The notes below the pieces were generated by a model. That model saw only the letters and a list, made by a program, of their open reading frames with translations, was not told the DNA's origin and searched no databases. 64,000 bases of DNA from CALJFL01 sp963669435 (GTDB taxonomy: Bacteria > Pseudomonadota > Gammaproteobacteria > Pseudomonadales > Halieaceae). The translations under genes were made by a program, and so were the position numbers. Where the stretch lies: assembly GCA_963669435.1 (NCBI GenBank), contig OY770025.1, forward strand, positions 3,844,001 through 3,908,000. The letters run 5' to 3'. Within the stretch, counting starts at the first letter, position 1; the number at the start of each line of letters is the position of its first letter. Below are positions 28,183-38,253 of the stretch, one piece after another.

Positions 28183-29703
28183 ATGTGTGGATTAGTCGGG
28201 CTGGTAGGGCAGCGCAATGTGGCGCCGGAGATTTACGATGCGCTCACTGTACTGCAGCATCGTGGGCAAGACGCGGCCGGCATCATGACCTGCGGCGAGG
28301 GCAAGTTCAGCCAGCGCAAGAGCGAGGGTCTGGTGCGCGATGTCTTTCGTCAACACCACATGCAGCGCATGGAGGGCAGCATTGGTATTGGACATTTGCG
28401 CTATCCGACCGCAGGGAGTTCCGGCCCAGCGCTGGCGCAGCCTTTCTACGTTAACTCGCCTTACGGTATCGCGCTGGCCCACAATGGCAATCTCACCAAT
28501 GCCGCGCAATTGGCCAGGGAGTTATTCCAGGATGACCTGCGGCACTTAAACACCGACTCTGACTCGGAAGTGCTGCTCAACGTCTTCGCTCACGAATTGC
28601 AGACCCTGGGCAAGCTAACGCCAACGGCGGATGATATTTTCAAAGCCGTCACCGCCGTACATCGTCGCTGTAAGGGTGGCTATGCCGCCGTTGCCATGTT
28701 GGTTAATTACGGTGTTGTCGCCTTTCGTGATCCCAATGGTATACGGCCGCTCGTAGTTGGCGTGCGCGAATCATCCGACGGCCAGGAACATATGGTGGCG
28801 TCGGAGAGCGTGGCGCTCGACGTGCTCGGCTTTCGGGTCCTGAGCGACGTTGCCCCGGGTGAATGTATCTTCATCGATATGCAGGGGCGTTTACACAGAC
28901 AGCAGTGTGCACAGCAAACCGCTTTGCGTCCTTGTATTTTCGAGCATGTGTACTTTGCCCGTCCGGATTCGCTGATGGACAGCATCTCCGTCTATAAAAC
29001 CCGTATGCGCCAGGGTGAGGCGCTGGGTAAAAAGATCAAGGCACTACGTCCGGAGCACGACATCGACGTGGTAATTCCCATACCCGATACCAGCCGGATT
29101 GCCGGGCAGGCTTTGGCTACGGAGCTTGAAATCAAGTTTCGCGAAGGCTTCATGAAAAACCGTTACATCGGCCGTACCTTTATCATGCCTGGTCAAAGCG
29201 AACGTAAAAAGTCTGTGCGTCAGAAGCTCAACCCAGTACCGCTGGAGTTTGAGGGCAAGAACGTGCTGCTGGTGGATGACTCTATCGTCAGGGGGACCAC
29301 CTGCCGCCAGATTATTGATATGGCCCGGGATGCCGGCGCCAACAAGGTCTATTTTGCCTCGGCTGCGCCGCCGGTGCGCTACCCCAACGTATATGGCATT
29401 GATATGCCCTCAGCCAATGAGTTAATCGCCCACGGCCGAACCGTGGAGGAGGTGTGTGAGCTGATTGGCGCTGACTGGCTGGTGTACCAGGACCTCGACG
29501 ACCTGGTCCGTTGTTCCAAAGAAGGTAACCCCGACGTGGATGGCTTTGATTGCTCTGTGTTCAATGGTGAATATATCACTGGCGATGTCGACCAGAATTA
29601 CCTAGATTGGCTGGAATCACTGCGCAGCGATGAAGCACAGGCCAAGCGCAGGACCGAGCTGCAGGCCGAAGGGGCTGTGGTTGGCTTGCATAACGACGTA
29701 TAG
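28183..29703 (+). CDS. purF: Amidophosphoribosyltransferase
   Basis: First committed step of purine synthesis (PRPP + glutamine to phosphoribosylamine). 506 residues. Cys2 right after the initiator Met is the N-terminal nucleophile of the glutaminase domain, with HNGNLTNA and the QHRGQDAAGI segment; the C-terminal PRTase has VLLVDDSIVRGTT. It follows cvpA by 35 bases and precedes metZ by three. Confidence 0.97.
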   Translation: MCGLVGLVGQRNVAPEIYDALTVLQHRGQDAAGIMTCGEGKFSQRKSEGLVRDVFRQHHMQRMEGSIGIGHLRYPTAGSSGPALAQPFYVNSPYGIALAHNGNLTNAAQLARELFQDDLRHLNTDSDSEVLLNVFAHELQTLGKLTPTADDIFKAVTAVHRRCKGGYAAVAMLVNYGVVAFRDPNGIRPLVVGVRESSDGQEHMVASESVALDVLGFRVLSDVAPGECIFIDMQGRLHRQQCAQQTALRPCIFEHVYFARPDSLMDSISVYKTRMRQGEALGKKIKALRPEHDIDVVIPIPDTSRIAGQALATELEIKFREGFMKNRYIGRTFIMPGQSERKKSVRQKLNPVPLEFEGKNVLLVDDSIVRGTTCRQIIDMARDAGANKVYFASAAPPVRYPNVYGIDMPSANELIAHGRTVEEVCELIGADWLVYQDLDDLVRCSKEGNPDVDGFDCSVFNGEYITGDVDQNYLDWLESLRSDEAQAKRRTELQAEGAVVGLHNDV

Positions 29704-29706
29704 ACC

Positions 29707-30909
29707 ATGAGCAAAGAAGACGACAATAGCGCCCTGGAAGGGGCGCATCTGGATACCCTTGCGGTGCGTGCCGGGATAGCGCGCACCAATGAAGGGGAAC
29801 ACTCCGAACCCATCTTCACCACGTCCAGCTATATCTTCCCCAGCGCCGAAGAGGCCGCCGCGCGCTTTGCCGGTGAAGAGCCCGGCAATGTGTATTCGCG
29901 CTATACCAACCCCACGGTGCGTAGTTTTGAACAGCGCATCGCGGCGCTGGAAGGGGCAGAGCAGGGCGTGGGTACCTCCTCGGGTATGGCCGCCATTTTG
30001 AGCACCTGCATGGCGCTGCTGAAATCCGGCGATCACGTGATCTGTTCCCGTGACGTGTTCGGCACCACCACCAACCTGTTCGGTAAGTACCTGGCCAAAT
30101 TCGGGGTAGAGGTGACGTTTGTACCGTTGCTGGACACGGCGCAGTGGTCCGCGGCGGTCCGCCCTAATACCGCCATGTTGTACATGGAAACCCCGTCCAA
30201 CCCGCTGTGCGAGGTCGCCGACCTGGCGGCCATGTCTGAGCTGGCAAAAGCCAACGACTGCCTGCTGGTGGTAGATAACTGCTTCTGTACACCCGCACTG
30301 CAGACTCCATTGTCTCTCGGTGCGGATATCGTTATTCACTCCGCTACCAAATACCTGGACGGGCAGGGCCGCTGTGTGGGTGGTGCTGTTGTCGGTTCAA
30401 AGGAACATATGGATGAGGTGGTAACTTTCTTGCGTACCTGTGGTCCGACCATGAGTGCCTTCAACGCCTGGGTGTTTCTGAAGGGGCTGGAAACCCTGCG
30501 CCTGCGCATGGAGGCTCACAGTAACTCGGCGCTGGCATTGGCTAACTGGTTGCGTGAGCAGCCGCAGGTGGAGCAGGTGTATTACGCGGGGCTGGAAGAT
30601 CACCCGGGGCATGCCCTGGCGAAATCTCAGCAAAGTGCTTTTGGCGGCGTTCTGTCCTTCGAAGTGCGTGGTGATCGTACCGCCGCCTGGCAGGTTATCG
30701 ATGCGACGCAGATCATGTCGCACACCGCCAACCTGGGCGATGCAAAGACCACCATTGTGCATCCGGCCACCACCACCCACGGCCGCCTGAGCGATGCCGA
30801 GAGAGCAGAGGCGGGCATCCGTGACAACCTGGTGCGTGTTGCGGTGGGGCTGGAGAACATCGAGGATTTGCAGGCCGACCTGCAGCGAGGATTTGCGCTG
30901 CTGAACTGA
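29707..30909 (+). CDS. metZ: O-succinylhomoserine sulfhydrylase
   Basis: Makes homocysteine directly from O-succinylhomoserine and sulfide, as in Pseudomonas. 400 residues, a Cys/Met-metabolism PLP enzyme with the PLP lysine Lys215 in HSATKYLDGQG and the SSGMAAI phosphate loop. The O-succinylhomoserine specificity is inferred from the purF-metZ arrangement. The start follows the purF stop by three bases. Confidence 0.93.
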   Translation: MSKEDDNSALEGAHLDTLAVRAGIARTNEGEHSEPIFTTSSYIFPSAEEAAARFAGEEPGNVYSRYTNPTVRSFEQRIAALEGAEQGVGTSSGMAAILSTCMALLKSGDHVICSRDVFGTTTNLFGKYLAKFGVEVTFVPLLDTAQWSAAVRPNTAMLYMETPSNPLCEVADLAAMSELAKANDCLLVVDNCFCTPALQTPLSLGADIVIHSATKYLDGQGRCVGGAVVGSKEHMDEVVTFLRTCGPTMSAFNAWVFLKGLETLRLRMEAHSNSALALANWLREQPQVEQVYYAGLEDHPGHALAKSQQSAFGGVLSFEVRGDRTAAWQVIDATQIMSHTANLGDAKTTIVHPATTTHGRLSDAERAEAGIRDNLVRVAVGLENIEDLQADLQRGFALLN

Positions 30910-30937
30910 CCAATCGCCAGACATTCGGGGCACGATT

Positions 30938-31867
30938 ATGGCATTACAGGGGATTATCGACAGGGCGGTAGCCGATGTCGGCAAAGTACTGTTGGGCAAG
31001 GAGCAACAGATCCGCCTGGCCCTGTGTTGCCTGTTTGCCCGGGGGCATCTGCTCCTTGAAGACCTGCCCGGCATGGGCAAGACCACACTTTCTCACGCCC
31101 TGGCCGATGTGCTTGGCCTGTCCTACAAACGCGTGCAGTTCACCAGCGACCTGTTGCCGGCGGATATCCTGGGTGTGTCGGTGTACGACCGCAATGACGG
31201 CAGCTTTTCCTTTCACTCGGGGCCCATTTTTACCCAGGTGATGCTGGCCGATGAGATCAATCGCACCACCCCGCGTACCCAGAGTGCCTTGCTGGAGGCC
31301 ATGGCCGAGGGGCAGGTCACAGTGGAGGGCGAAACCCGCGCCTTGCCAGAGCCATTTTTCGTGATTGCCACCCAGAACCCGATTCACCAGTCCGGCACAT
31401 ACCCGCTGCCGGAGTCGCAGTTGGACCGCTTCCTGATGCGCCTGGAGTTGGGCTATCCCCACCCGCGGGCCGAGCGCGAGTTGTTTATGCGCGCTAATCA
31501 CACGGGTAGTCAGCGCGAAACCCTGGCCCAGGCAATCACCGCTGAGCAACTTGCGACCATTCGCGGTGCGGTAGGTGAGGTGCAGGCCTCCGACAACCTG
31601 CTCGACTACCTGCAACGACTGGTGGCCTATACCCGCCAGTCCCCCGAGTTCGCCGTGGGCTTGTCTCCGCGGGGCGCGATGGCGCTGCTCGATTGCGCGC
31701 GCACCTGGGCGGTAATGAATAGCCGGGGGCATGTGGTTCCTGAGGATATCCAGATGGTATTGCCCGCAGTCGCCGGCCACCGTTTGATACCCAGCGGCGA
31801 TTACGCCGGTGATGGGCAGGCGCTGGTCAGCCTGTTGCAGCGCAACGTGGACGTGATCAAACCCTGA
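30938..31867 (+). CDS. MoxR-type AAA+ ATPase
   Basis: 309 residues. Walker A DLPGMGKTTLS (Lys48), Walker B region VMLADEINR, and sensor ATQNP are clear. MoxR ATPases act as chaperones, often with DUF58 and transglutaminase-like neighbours, as here. This three-gene unit (MoxR, DUF58, TgpA-like) starts 28 bases after metZ. The client is not known. Confidence 0.93.
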   Translation: MALQGIIDRAVADVGKVLLGKEQQIRLALCCLFARGHLLLEDLPGMGKTTLSHALADVLGLSYKRVQFTSDLLPADILGVSVYDRNDGSFSFHSGPIFTQVMLADEINRTTPRTQSALLEAMAEGQVTVEGETRALPEPFFVIATQNPIHQSGTYPLPESQLDRFLMRLELGYPHPRAERELFMRANHTGSQRETLAQAITAEQLATIRGAVGEVQASDNLLDYLQRLVAYTRQSPEFAVGLSPRGAMALLDCARTWAVMNSRGHVVPEDIQMVLPAVAGHRLIPSGDYAGDGQALVSLLQRNVDVIKP

Positions 31868-31879
31868 TCGCCCGATGAG

Positions 31880-32935
31880 ATGGCCGGCCTGAATCCCTTC
31901 GCCGCATTAACAACCCTCAGGCAACGCCTGCGCAAGCGTTTCCAGCTTTTCGTTAATCGTCGCATTCCGCCGGCGCGTTCAATCACCTTGGACCAGAAAC
32001 GCATTTTTATCTTTCCCTCGCGCACCGGTTTCTTTTTTGGTTTGTGTCTGCTGCTGATGTTGATGACCGCCATCAACTATGAAAACAACCTGAGCTTCGC
32101 GCTGACCTTTCTGCTCACCATGCTGTTCGTGATAGCAATATTGCACACCTACGCCAACCTGTCCGGCCTCACGATTCATGCGGTGCGTGCCCAGCCGGCG
32201 TACCCCGGGCAGCAGTCGGATTTCGAGCTGCTGATAGAGCGGGTCCGCAGTAAAGAGCATTTCGCACTGTATATGAAGTGGCCCGACAGCAGTGAAGCCA
32301 TCGTGAACCTCACCGAGGAAGATACCGTGGGTGTGGAATTGCACACGGCGGTGGGAGCGCGCGGTTGGTACAGCCCTGGACGTTTGCTGTTGGAGTCCAC
32401 TTACCCCCTGGGATTGCTGCGTTGCTGGACCTGGCTGGACCTGGACTTACACGCACTTGTATATCCCCAGCCGCTGCCCAGCGGTGATTTACCGGGCATC
32501 GCCAGCGACCAGCCTGACGGTGTGTCCGTACCCGTTCCCGGCAGCGACGACTTCTACGGCTTTCGCGACTACCGGGCCGGGGATTCCCTGCGGCACGTAC
32601 ATTGGAAAGGCTTTGCCAAGGAACAGGGATTACAGAGTAAGCAATATGCCGCCTACGCCGATCGCAGTGTGTGGCTGGACTGGGAGATGTTTCCCGGCGT
32701 GGGTATGGAGCAACGCTTGAGTCACCTGTGCTACTGGGCGCTGGAGTTTGATCGCAAGAACCAGGAGTACGGTTTGCGTCTACCTGGCGTTACCTTGGAG
32801 CCCGGCTGGGGTGAGAAGCACCGCGATCGCGTACTCAAAGAGCTTGCCCTATACCGCCGCGAGCCTGTAGCTAACTCCCCGGTATCCACCGAAGATCTTC
32901 AGGAACCAGCCGAATCGCAGGGAGCGAGCGCATGA
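31880..32935 (+). CDS. DUF58-domain membrane protein
   Basis: 351 residues. Two closely spaced N-terminal membrane helices (about residues 46-90), then a beta-rich part and the DUF58 signature DFYGFRDYRAGDSLRHVHWKG near residues 220-240. Its place between a MoxR ATPase and a transglutaminase-like protein is the standard arrangement. It probably works with them at the inner membrane. Confidence 0.9.
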   Translation: MAGLNPFAALTTLRQRLRKRFQLFVNRRIPPARSITLDQKRIFIFPSRTGFFFGLCLLLMLMTAINYENNLSFALTFLLTMLFVIAILHTYANLSGLTIHAVRAQPAYPGQQSDFELLIERVRSKEHFALYMKWPDSSEAIVNLTEEDTVGVELHTAVGARGWYSPGRLLLESTYPLGLLRCWTWLDLDLHALVYPQPLPSGDLPGIASDQPDGVSVPVPGSDDFYGFRDYRAGDSLRHVHWKGFAKEQGLQSKQYAAYADRSVWLDWEMFPGVGMEQRLSHLCYWALEFDRKNQEYGLRLPGVTLEPGWGEKHRDRVLKELALYRREPVANSPVSTEDLQEPAESQGASA

Positions 32936-32987
32936 CCGCCCAAGCGCCCATGACCGCCGGGTCTGCAGATGACCGCCCGGAGCGCAG

Positions 32988-34988
32988 ATGATTGAACAGC
33001 GCTTGCCGCGCAATGCGCTGGCCTGGATTATCATCAGCCTGTTCACCCTGGTCGCGCCCCATGCAGAGCGCCTGCCGCTCTGGGTACTGGTGGTGTATAT
33101 CTTTGCCACACTCTGGCGTATTCAAGTGTATCGAGGCCATTGGTCATTCCCCGGCCGCTGGATCAAGGTGGCATTAACAGTCAGCGCCTGTATCGGCATT
33201 TTCCTCAGCTATGGCTCGCTGATCGGCCTGGAACCGACAGTCGCTTTACTGCTCACCGCCTTTGCCCTCAAGTTAACCGAACTGGTGAGCCGTAAGGATG
33301 CCTATGTGCTGCTGTTCCTGGGTTACTTTATTTGCATCACCGAGTTCCTGTTCAGCCAGGACCTGTTGATCGTACTGTACTCAGTGTTGAACATCGTGCT
33401 GGTCACCACCGGTTTGGTGGCGCTGCATCAACCCGGTGAACACCGTTTTAACACCCGCCCGCTGAAACGCGCCAGTATCATGCTCGCCCAGGCCTTCCCG
33501 CTGATGATCGTGCTGTTTTTCCTGTTCCCGCGCATTGGCCCCCTGTGGACTGTGCCGGTGAAAAGCCACAGCGCCAAAACCGGAATGAGCGACTTCCTCA
33601 AGCCCGGCGATATCTCCAACCTTAGCCAATCGGCAGACGTGGCCTTCCGCGTCAGCTTCGAGGGTGACATACCGAGCCAGGCAGACCTGTATTGGCGTGG
33701 CCTGGTGATGAGCAAACTGGAAGACGGCGCCTGGCGTACCCTTGGCATATGGGATGTGCCCGCTAGAGAGCGGCGGCAACAAAAGGTGGAAAGGGAAGGG
33801 GAACCGCTACGCTACGACGTATTGATGGAGCCCTCCTTCCAGCGCTGGTTATACGGCTTGCGTTATGCCAGGTCAGACCGAAGTGGGGTTCTCGAAACCA
33901 GCGACTACCGCGTGTTTACCCTGGTGCCGCTGGAGGATGATTTCCGCTATACCGTAGAAAGCTGGCCGGACGCCCAGATAGAAACCGAACTCAGCGAGTG
34001 GCGTCGGGAAACCGAGCTGGCTTTGCCGGAAGAGGGTAATCCGCTCACTCGCGAACTTGCCCGCCAGATGCGTAATAGTGCCAACGACGACTGGGATTTC
34101 GTCACCGATGTGCTGGCCTATTTCCGCAATCAACCCTTTGTATACACGCTGCAGCCACCCTTGCTCAGTGAAAACCCCATGGACGAGTTCCTTCTGCAAA
34201 CCCGCCGAGGCTTTTGTGAACACTACGCCGCCAGCTTCGTCATGATGATGCGCGCCGCCGGCGTTCCCGCGCGCATTGTTGCTGGTTACCTTGGGGGCGA
34301 AGTTAACCCGGTCAACAGAACCGTTATCGTGCACCAGTTCGACGCCCACGCCTGGGCTGAAGTGTGGATAGAAGAGCGCGGCTGGGTGCGCGTGGACCCA
34401 ACCGCTGCAGTATCACCGGAGCGCATAGAGTCCGGGCTGGAACAGGCATTGGCTGCAGAGGGTTCATTCCTGGCGTCCTCTCCACTTTCCCCGCTGCGAT
34501 ATCGAAATATCGACTGGGTAAACGCACTGCGCTTGCGCTACGACGCGCTCACCTACCAGTGGCAAGCCTGGGTGGTTGGCTTCAATAGCGACAAACAACT
34601 CAGCTTACTGGGGAATGTGTTTGGCGAACTCACTGCGAGTAAGTTCATCACCGTGATCATCGGCACCTGGGTGTTAGTACTACTGCCGGTAGGTTGGTCC
34701 CTCCTGCGCCGCAAACCGATCCACCGGCTGACACCTGAAGACAAGGTATACCTCGAATTTTGCGACAGCCTTGCGCGACTAGGCGTTACCCGCGATCCCG
34801 GTGAAGCCCCAGGTGATTATGCACGACGAGCGGCGCGCAAATTACCGCGCCTGGCGGAGACAGTGAGCGCGATTAGTGCGCAATATGAGGGCTTGGCTTA
34901 TGCGGGGGCGGGTGGTGCGACTGCAGGCACAGAGTTTGACGCGTTTAAGAAGGCTGTGCAGCGGTTCAAGCTACAGCGGCCGACGTAG
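32988..34988 (+). CDS. tgpA: TgpA-family transglutaminase-like membrane protein
   Basis: 666 residues. An N-terminal membrane domain with about six helices (DUF3488), a periplasmic transglutaminase-like domain with Cys near 410 (RRGFCEHYAASF), His near 454 (DAHAWAEV) and Asp near 470 (VRVDPTAA), a further helix near 550-565, and a cytoplasmic tail (DUF4129-like). The Pseudomonas aeruginosa relative TgpA is essential and has transglutaminase activity. It marks the end of the conserved block; the accessory stretch starts after it. Confidence 0.93.
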   Translation: MIEQRLPRNALAWIIISLFTLVAPHAERLPLWVLVVYIFATLWRIQVYRGHWSFPGRWIKVALTVSACIGIFLSYGSLIGLEPTVALLLTAFALKLTELVSRKDAYVLLFLGYFICITEFLFSQDLLIVLYSVLNIVLVTTGLVALHQPGEHRFNTRPLKRASIMLAQAFPLMIVLFFLFPRIGPLWTVPVKSHSAKTGMSDFLKPGDISNLSQSADVAFRVSFEGDIPSQADLYWRGLVMSKLEDGAWRTLGIWDVPARERRQQKVEREGEPLRYDVLMEPSFQRWLYGLRYARSDRSGVLETSDYRVFTLVPLEDDFRYTVESWPDAQIETELSEWRRETELALPEEGNPLTRELARQMRNSANDDWDFVTDVLAYFRNQPFVYTLQPPLLSENPMDEFLLQTRRGFCEHYAASFVMMMRAAGVPARIVAGYLGGEVNPVNRTVIVHQFDAHAWAEVWIEERGWVRVDPTAAVSPERIESGLEQALAAEGSFLASSPLSPLRYRNIDWVNALRLRYDALTYQWQAWVVGFNSDKQLSLLGNVFGELTASKFITVIIGTWVLVLLPVGWSLLRRKPIHRLTPEDKVYLEFCDSLARLGVTRDPGEAPGDYARRAARKLPRLAETVSAISAQYEGLAYAGAGGATAGTEFDAFKKAVQRFKLQRPT

Positions 34989-35111
34989 GTGTAGTCTACT
35001 TCGTTGCTGATTGGATGTTATGGCAGAGGTTTTCTTTGCCAAGTTCATTGATTGAAACTATTGAATAGAAGTAGAGAGATGTAGTTGGTCGAGTTTAAGG
35101 AGGAATTTGAC

Positions 35112-35153
35112 GTGAATGGGTACCTTCAAGGATTCCTTAGACATGACTGGTAA
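35112..35153 (+). other. Very short open frame behind a strong ribosome site
   Basis: AAGGAGG at 35097-35103 is followed eight bases later by GTG at 35112 and a 13-codon frame (MNGYLQGFLRHDW) ending in TAA, 67 bases before the next gene. It could be a leader peptide or the remnant of a lost gene. Nothing else supports it. Confidence 0.2.
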
Positions 35154-35219
35154 AAAAGAGAAAAATGTTGGCCACCTCAAAATGTAGCCAGGCCTTACAG
35201 AATTAATTGGAGCTGACGA

Positions 35220-36665
35220 ATGTCTGATGATAATAGCGAACTGGTGAAAGCAGGTTCAGCAGAGCTGAGCCGGCCGATAGATGACCTGCACAAGCAGTTG
35301 GAGGGTTATCTATCCCACATTGGTTTACCTGTTCACAATGTAGTTGTTCCACTTTCCGAAAGGAAAAAGGTGATATTCGCTCTGGAGGATGCACTAGATA
35401 TTATCCCGATCGATGAGCGTTTGAGGTCTCACTATCTGTCAAAGTATACGGTAGCAATTGCCGTTGGATTGTTCGATGGCGCGCTTAATTACTTGTGGGA
35501 TGAGACAGTTAGAGCTTTTAGGCGCCTAATTATTGCTTTCGATTTACAGTACTTTTATTCAATAGCAGAAAAGATCAGCTCTCGTTACAAGAACCTCTCC
35601 AAAGAAGAAGATATAGATCAGGTCAGTGAACATGATTTGTTAGAAGCCTGTAGACGTATTGGATTGCTTTCGGATGTCAACTACCAAAGACTTGAACATG
35701 TTAATTACATGCGAAATCATGCAAGTGCGGCTCACCCCAACGACAATGATATTGATGGGCATGAAATGCTTGGTTGGCTAAGTGTCTGCCTTAAGCATGC
35801 TATCACTGCGACACCAGATCATTCGCTGATTGCAGTTAAGCAACTGCTTAACAATATAAGAACTACTGAAATACCATCATCTGATTATGCTGCAATTGGA
35901 GGCGACTTCGTTAAACAGCCTATCGAGAGAATAGACGACTTTTTGTGGACTATTTTTGGACTCTATACGGCGAATAAAACAGCATCAGATACCAAACAGA
36001 ATATCGTGGGAATAGCACCGTTCATCTGGAACGCTGCTACGGAGGATAGAAAATATGAAATAGGCGCAAAGTTTGGAGTATTTCGTAAGAATGGAGAAGT
36101 AGCTAGAAAAGATGCCTGTCAGGACTTCCTTCAGCATGTAAATGGGCTGAATTACAAAGATGAAGACAGCCTTGCTGGTGAAATTATCGAAAAACTGGAA
36201 AATCTAAATCGCGCTCACTTTGGAGGGAACAATTTCTATAACGAATACCCCCATGCAAAAGCATTGGATGAATCATTACCACCTAATGGAGTTGTTCCAA
36301 GAGCCTCACGTGCAATGTGGGTAAAAGTTATATCTATTTGCTTCGTTGGTAATGGATATGGCTATCGAGAAGGTGTTGACGAATCGGCACTGCAATACTA
36401 TCGCAAGCACATAGATAACTTTACTGAAGCAGAAATTGTGGAATTCATTAAGCTGTTTGGAGATCCCGAGTTCACTTCCCCTCTAGCAAGAAGCAAACCA
36501 GACAAAAGAGTGAGGCAACAAGCTGAATTACTAAAAGACAAAACAAGCAATGTGCATATTGTGAAGTCCCTGGAGTTGATAACTAACACACCAACTCTTA
36601 CTACTCACAAAATACATGGGGCTACAGCGTTCAAAAATAGCCTCGAGTACTTGCCTACATCATGA
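35220..36665 (+). CDS. Unrecognised protein with HEPN-type RNx5H motif
   Basis: 481 residues, family not recognised. Residues 75-200 are mostly helical and contain YMRNHASAAHP; Arg165-Asn166 with His172 matches the R-N-x5-H pattern of HEPN RNase domains, which occur in toxins and anti-phage proteins. The C-terminal half (about 225-480) is mixed and unknown. Codon use appears AT-richer than in the flanking metabolic genes, and long non-coding gaps surround it, suggesting horizontal acquisition. A defence role is an inference from the motif and context only; no signal peptide is seen. Confidence 0.7.
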   Translation: MSDDNSELVKAGSAELSRPIDDLHKQLEGYLSHIGLPVHNVVVPLSERKKVIFALEDALDIIPIDERLRSHYLSKYTVAIAVGLFDGALNYLWDETVRAFRRLIIAFDLQYFYSIAEKISSRYKNLSKEEDIDQVSEHDLLEACRRIGLLSDVNYQRLEHVNYMRNHASAAHPNDNDIDGHEMLGWLSVCLKHAITATPDHSLIAVKQLLNNIRTTEIPSSDYAAIGGDFVKQPIERIDDFLWTIFGLYTANKTASDTKQNIVGIAPFIWNAATEDRKYEIGAKFGVFRKNGEVARKDACQDFLQHVNGLNYKDEDSLAGEIIEKLENLNRAHFGGNNFYNEYPHAKALDESLPPNGVVPRASRAMWVKVISICFVGNGYGYREGVDESALQYYRKHIDNFTEAEIVEFIKLFGDPEFTSPLARSKPDKRVRQQAELLKDKTSNVHIVKSLELITNTPTLTTHKIHGATAFKNSLEYLPTS

Positions 36666-36941
36666 AATTATGTGGAACAAATACATCAATTACGATGCCC
36701 TCACATTGTAAGAGCGTTGGGTCCAGTTCTCCCACTTTTTGAACTTGTTGCGTGGCTGTCTATTTGATAGGTGGGCGAAGGGGAAATTTGACCTAGAAGT
36801 AAAACTGGAAACCGTATGAAAGTGAACCTCGCATGCAGCTATCGTTTCTCCTCCATCGCTACATTGAATATTCGCCGAGAATACGTCGGCAGGGATAACA
36901 GAGACTTTATATTCCTTCAATTTTTCCACGAATAGGTACCC

Positions 36942-38162
36942 ATGACACGAGGAAATAGTACCCGCCGACCTTTTCGCGAGATTGGAAAACCATTTGCTAT
37001 TAGAACAGTGGAACTGATACAGGCATTACAACTGGTCTCTGACAGCATTAAAAATATTAGAACCGGTGAAATTCGCTATTTATCGGTGCTTTCTGGCCAA
37101 CTACGTTCTTTGGTCGCCGAACGTAGCAAGAAGGAATCCCCATTGCTGCTCGAGGTTGCGGGAAAATTTGATACCAGCCTCGCTATTTACTGTATGCCAG
37201 GGGTAGATGAATCTGACCTTCCGGCGGACCTAAAGCAGGATATCGTATTGCACGTGGCAGGTTTTCCGGTCTCAATTGAGCGACAGCATCCCGCGCAGAG
37301 GAAGATGTTGCTTAACGATTTCTTGGACCAAGACCTCATTTTGTTTAGTGGTACATGCTATACGCCTCGTAATGTAATCGAGTGGTATGCAAATAAGGCT
37401 GGTGGAGCGCACTATTCTAGTCGTATTCCAGATGACTTTGCGCAACTGATGATGCTAAACATTAGGAGTATCAAGCCTGTGGCTAGCTTGCTTGTACAAA
37501 TCGGCGAATCAATTCTTGCTGCGGGGATAAAGGTATTAAAGTCGGTGGTCGATCTTGAAATTTATGCACTGGTTGCAGTTCCAGTACAGAAACCAGTTTG
37601 CATTAAAGAAGTTAACTATCTATTTGATTTCCAATACCAGGGCAGTCGGATGCAAGTCAGCATAGTGTTAGATTCGAGGCTGACCCCTAGCTTCCTAGTC
37701 ACTGATTTGAAGGGAGATTGCGCCAGTGTAGTTAGTGATCGGATGATCGACTGGTCGGAACCAAGACTTATCCAAGCGGCCCTTTTGATTGAAGACGATC
37801 TGTCAACGACTTTGGAGCTTTCGGTTGATGATGTTCGCATTGGTCGTTGCAGTGTCAAGAGCCCTTTGTTTGTGCTTTCAGACCCGGTCGACTATGAGTT
37901 TTGCTGCAATAAAGCCGTTGATGGGCAAGATCAAGAAATCGGGTTTGGTGTAGGTGAGTTCGTGATGATTGGCCGGGAAGCGGGACCCGAGGAGCGCGCA
38001 AATATGCTGCTTTACATGAGCCGAAAACGCACGGACCCTAATCTACAAGTGGTTTCGTACAGCCCTAGAGCATTTGGTGTCGCTAAGAGAGGTACCAAAG
38101 ACCTTAAAATGTCAGGAGAGACAAAGTTAATGCACGTCAAAGATTTACTAAACCGACAGTAG
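36942..38162 (+). CDS. Unrecognised protein, possible lectin/LamG-like C-terminus
   Basis: 406 residues, family not recognised. ATG 36942 follows a gap of 276 bases after the HEPN-like gene, same strand. Residues 140-175 read SGTCYTPRNVIEWYANKAGG, a motif-like helix-turn segment. The last 130 residues are strand-rich with DYEFCCNKAVDGQD and GEFVMIGREAGPEERANML, which look like the end of a concanavalin/LamG fold. No membrane helix or signal peptide. It may work with the preceding gene, but there is no direct evidence beyond shared strand and island. Confidence 0.6.
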   Translation: MTRGNSTRRPFREIGKPFAIRTVELIQALQLVSDSIKNIRTGEIRYLSVLSGQLRSLVAERSKKESPLLLEVAGKFDTSLAIYCMPGVDESDLPADLKQDIVLHVAGFPVSIERQHPAQRKMLLNDFLDQDLILFSGTCYTPRNVIEWYANKAGGAHYSSRIPDDFAQLMMLNIRSIKPVASLLVQIGESILAAGIKVLKSVVDLEIYALVAVPVQKPVCIKEVNYLFDFQYQGSRMQVSIVLDSRLTPSFLVTDLKGDCASVVSDRMIDWSEPRLIQAALLIEDDLSTTLELSVDDVRIGRCSVKSPLFVLSDPVDYEFCCNKAVDGQDQEIGFGVGEFVMIGREAGPEERANMLLYMSRKRTDPNLQVVSYSPRAFGVAKRGTKDLKMSGETKLMHVKDLLNRQ

Positions 38163-38253
38163 TCATCGAGATAGCGGCGTTGTGTATTTTCGGATATAGA
38201 AGCATAGTTACAAGTAAAAATAGGTACACAAGAAAAGAAAGGGACAGTTTCAA

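Noticed and set aside
30944..31780. 278-codon minus-strand frame over the MoxR gene
   Set aside because: Shadow frame; the plus strand has intact Walker motifs.
36690..36929. 79-codon minus-strand frame between the two accessory genes
   Set aside because: No family sign, no good ribosome site, and opposite to both neighbours; could be chance in AT-rich DNA.
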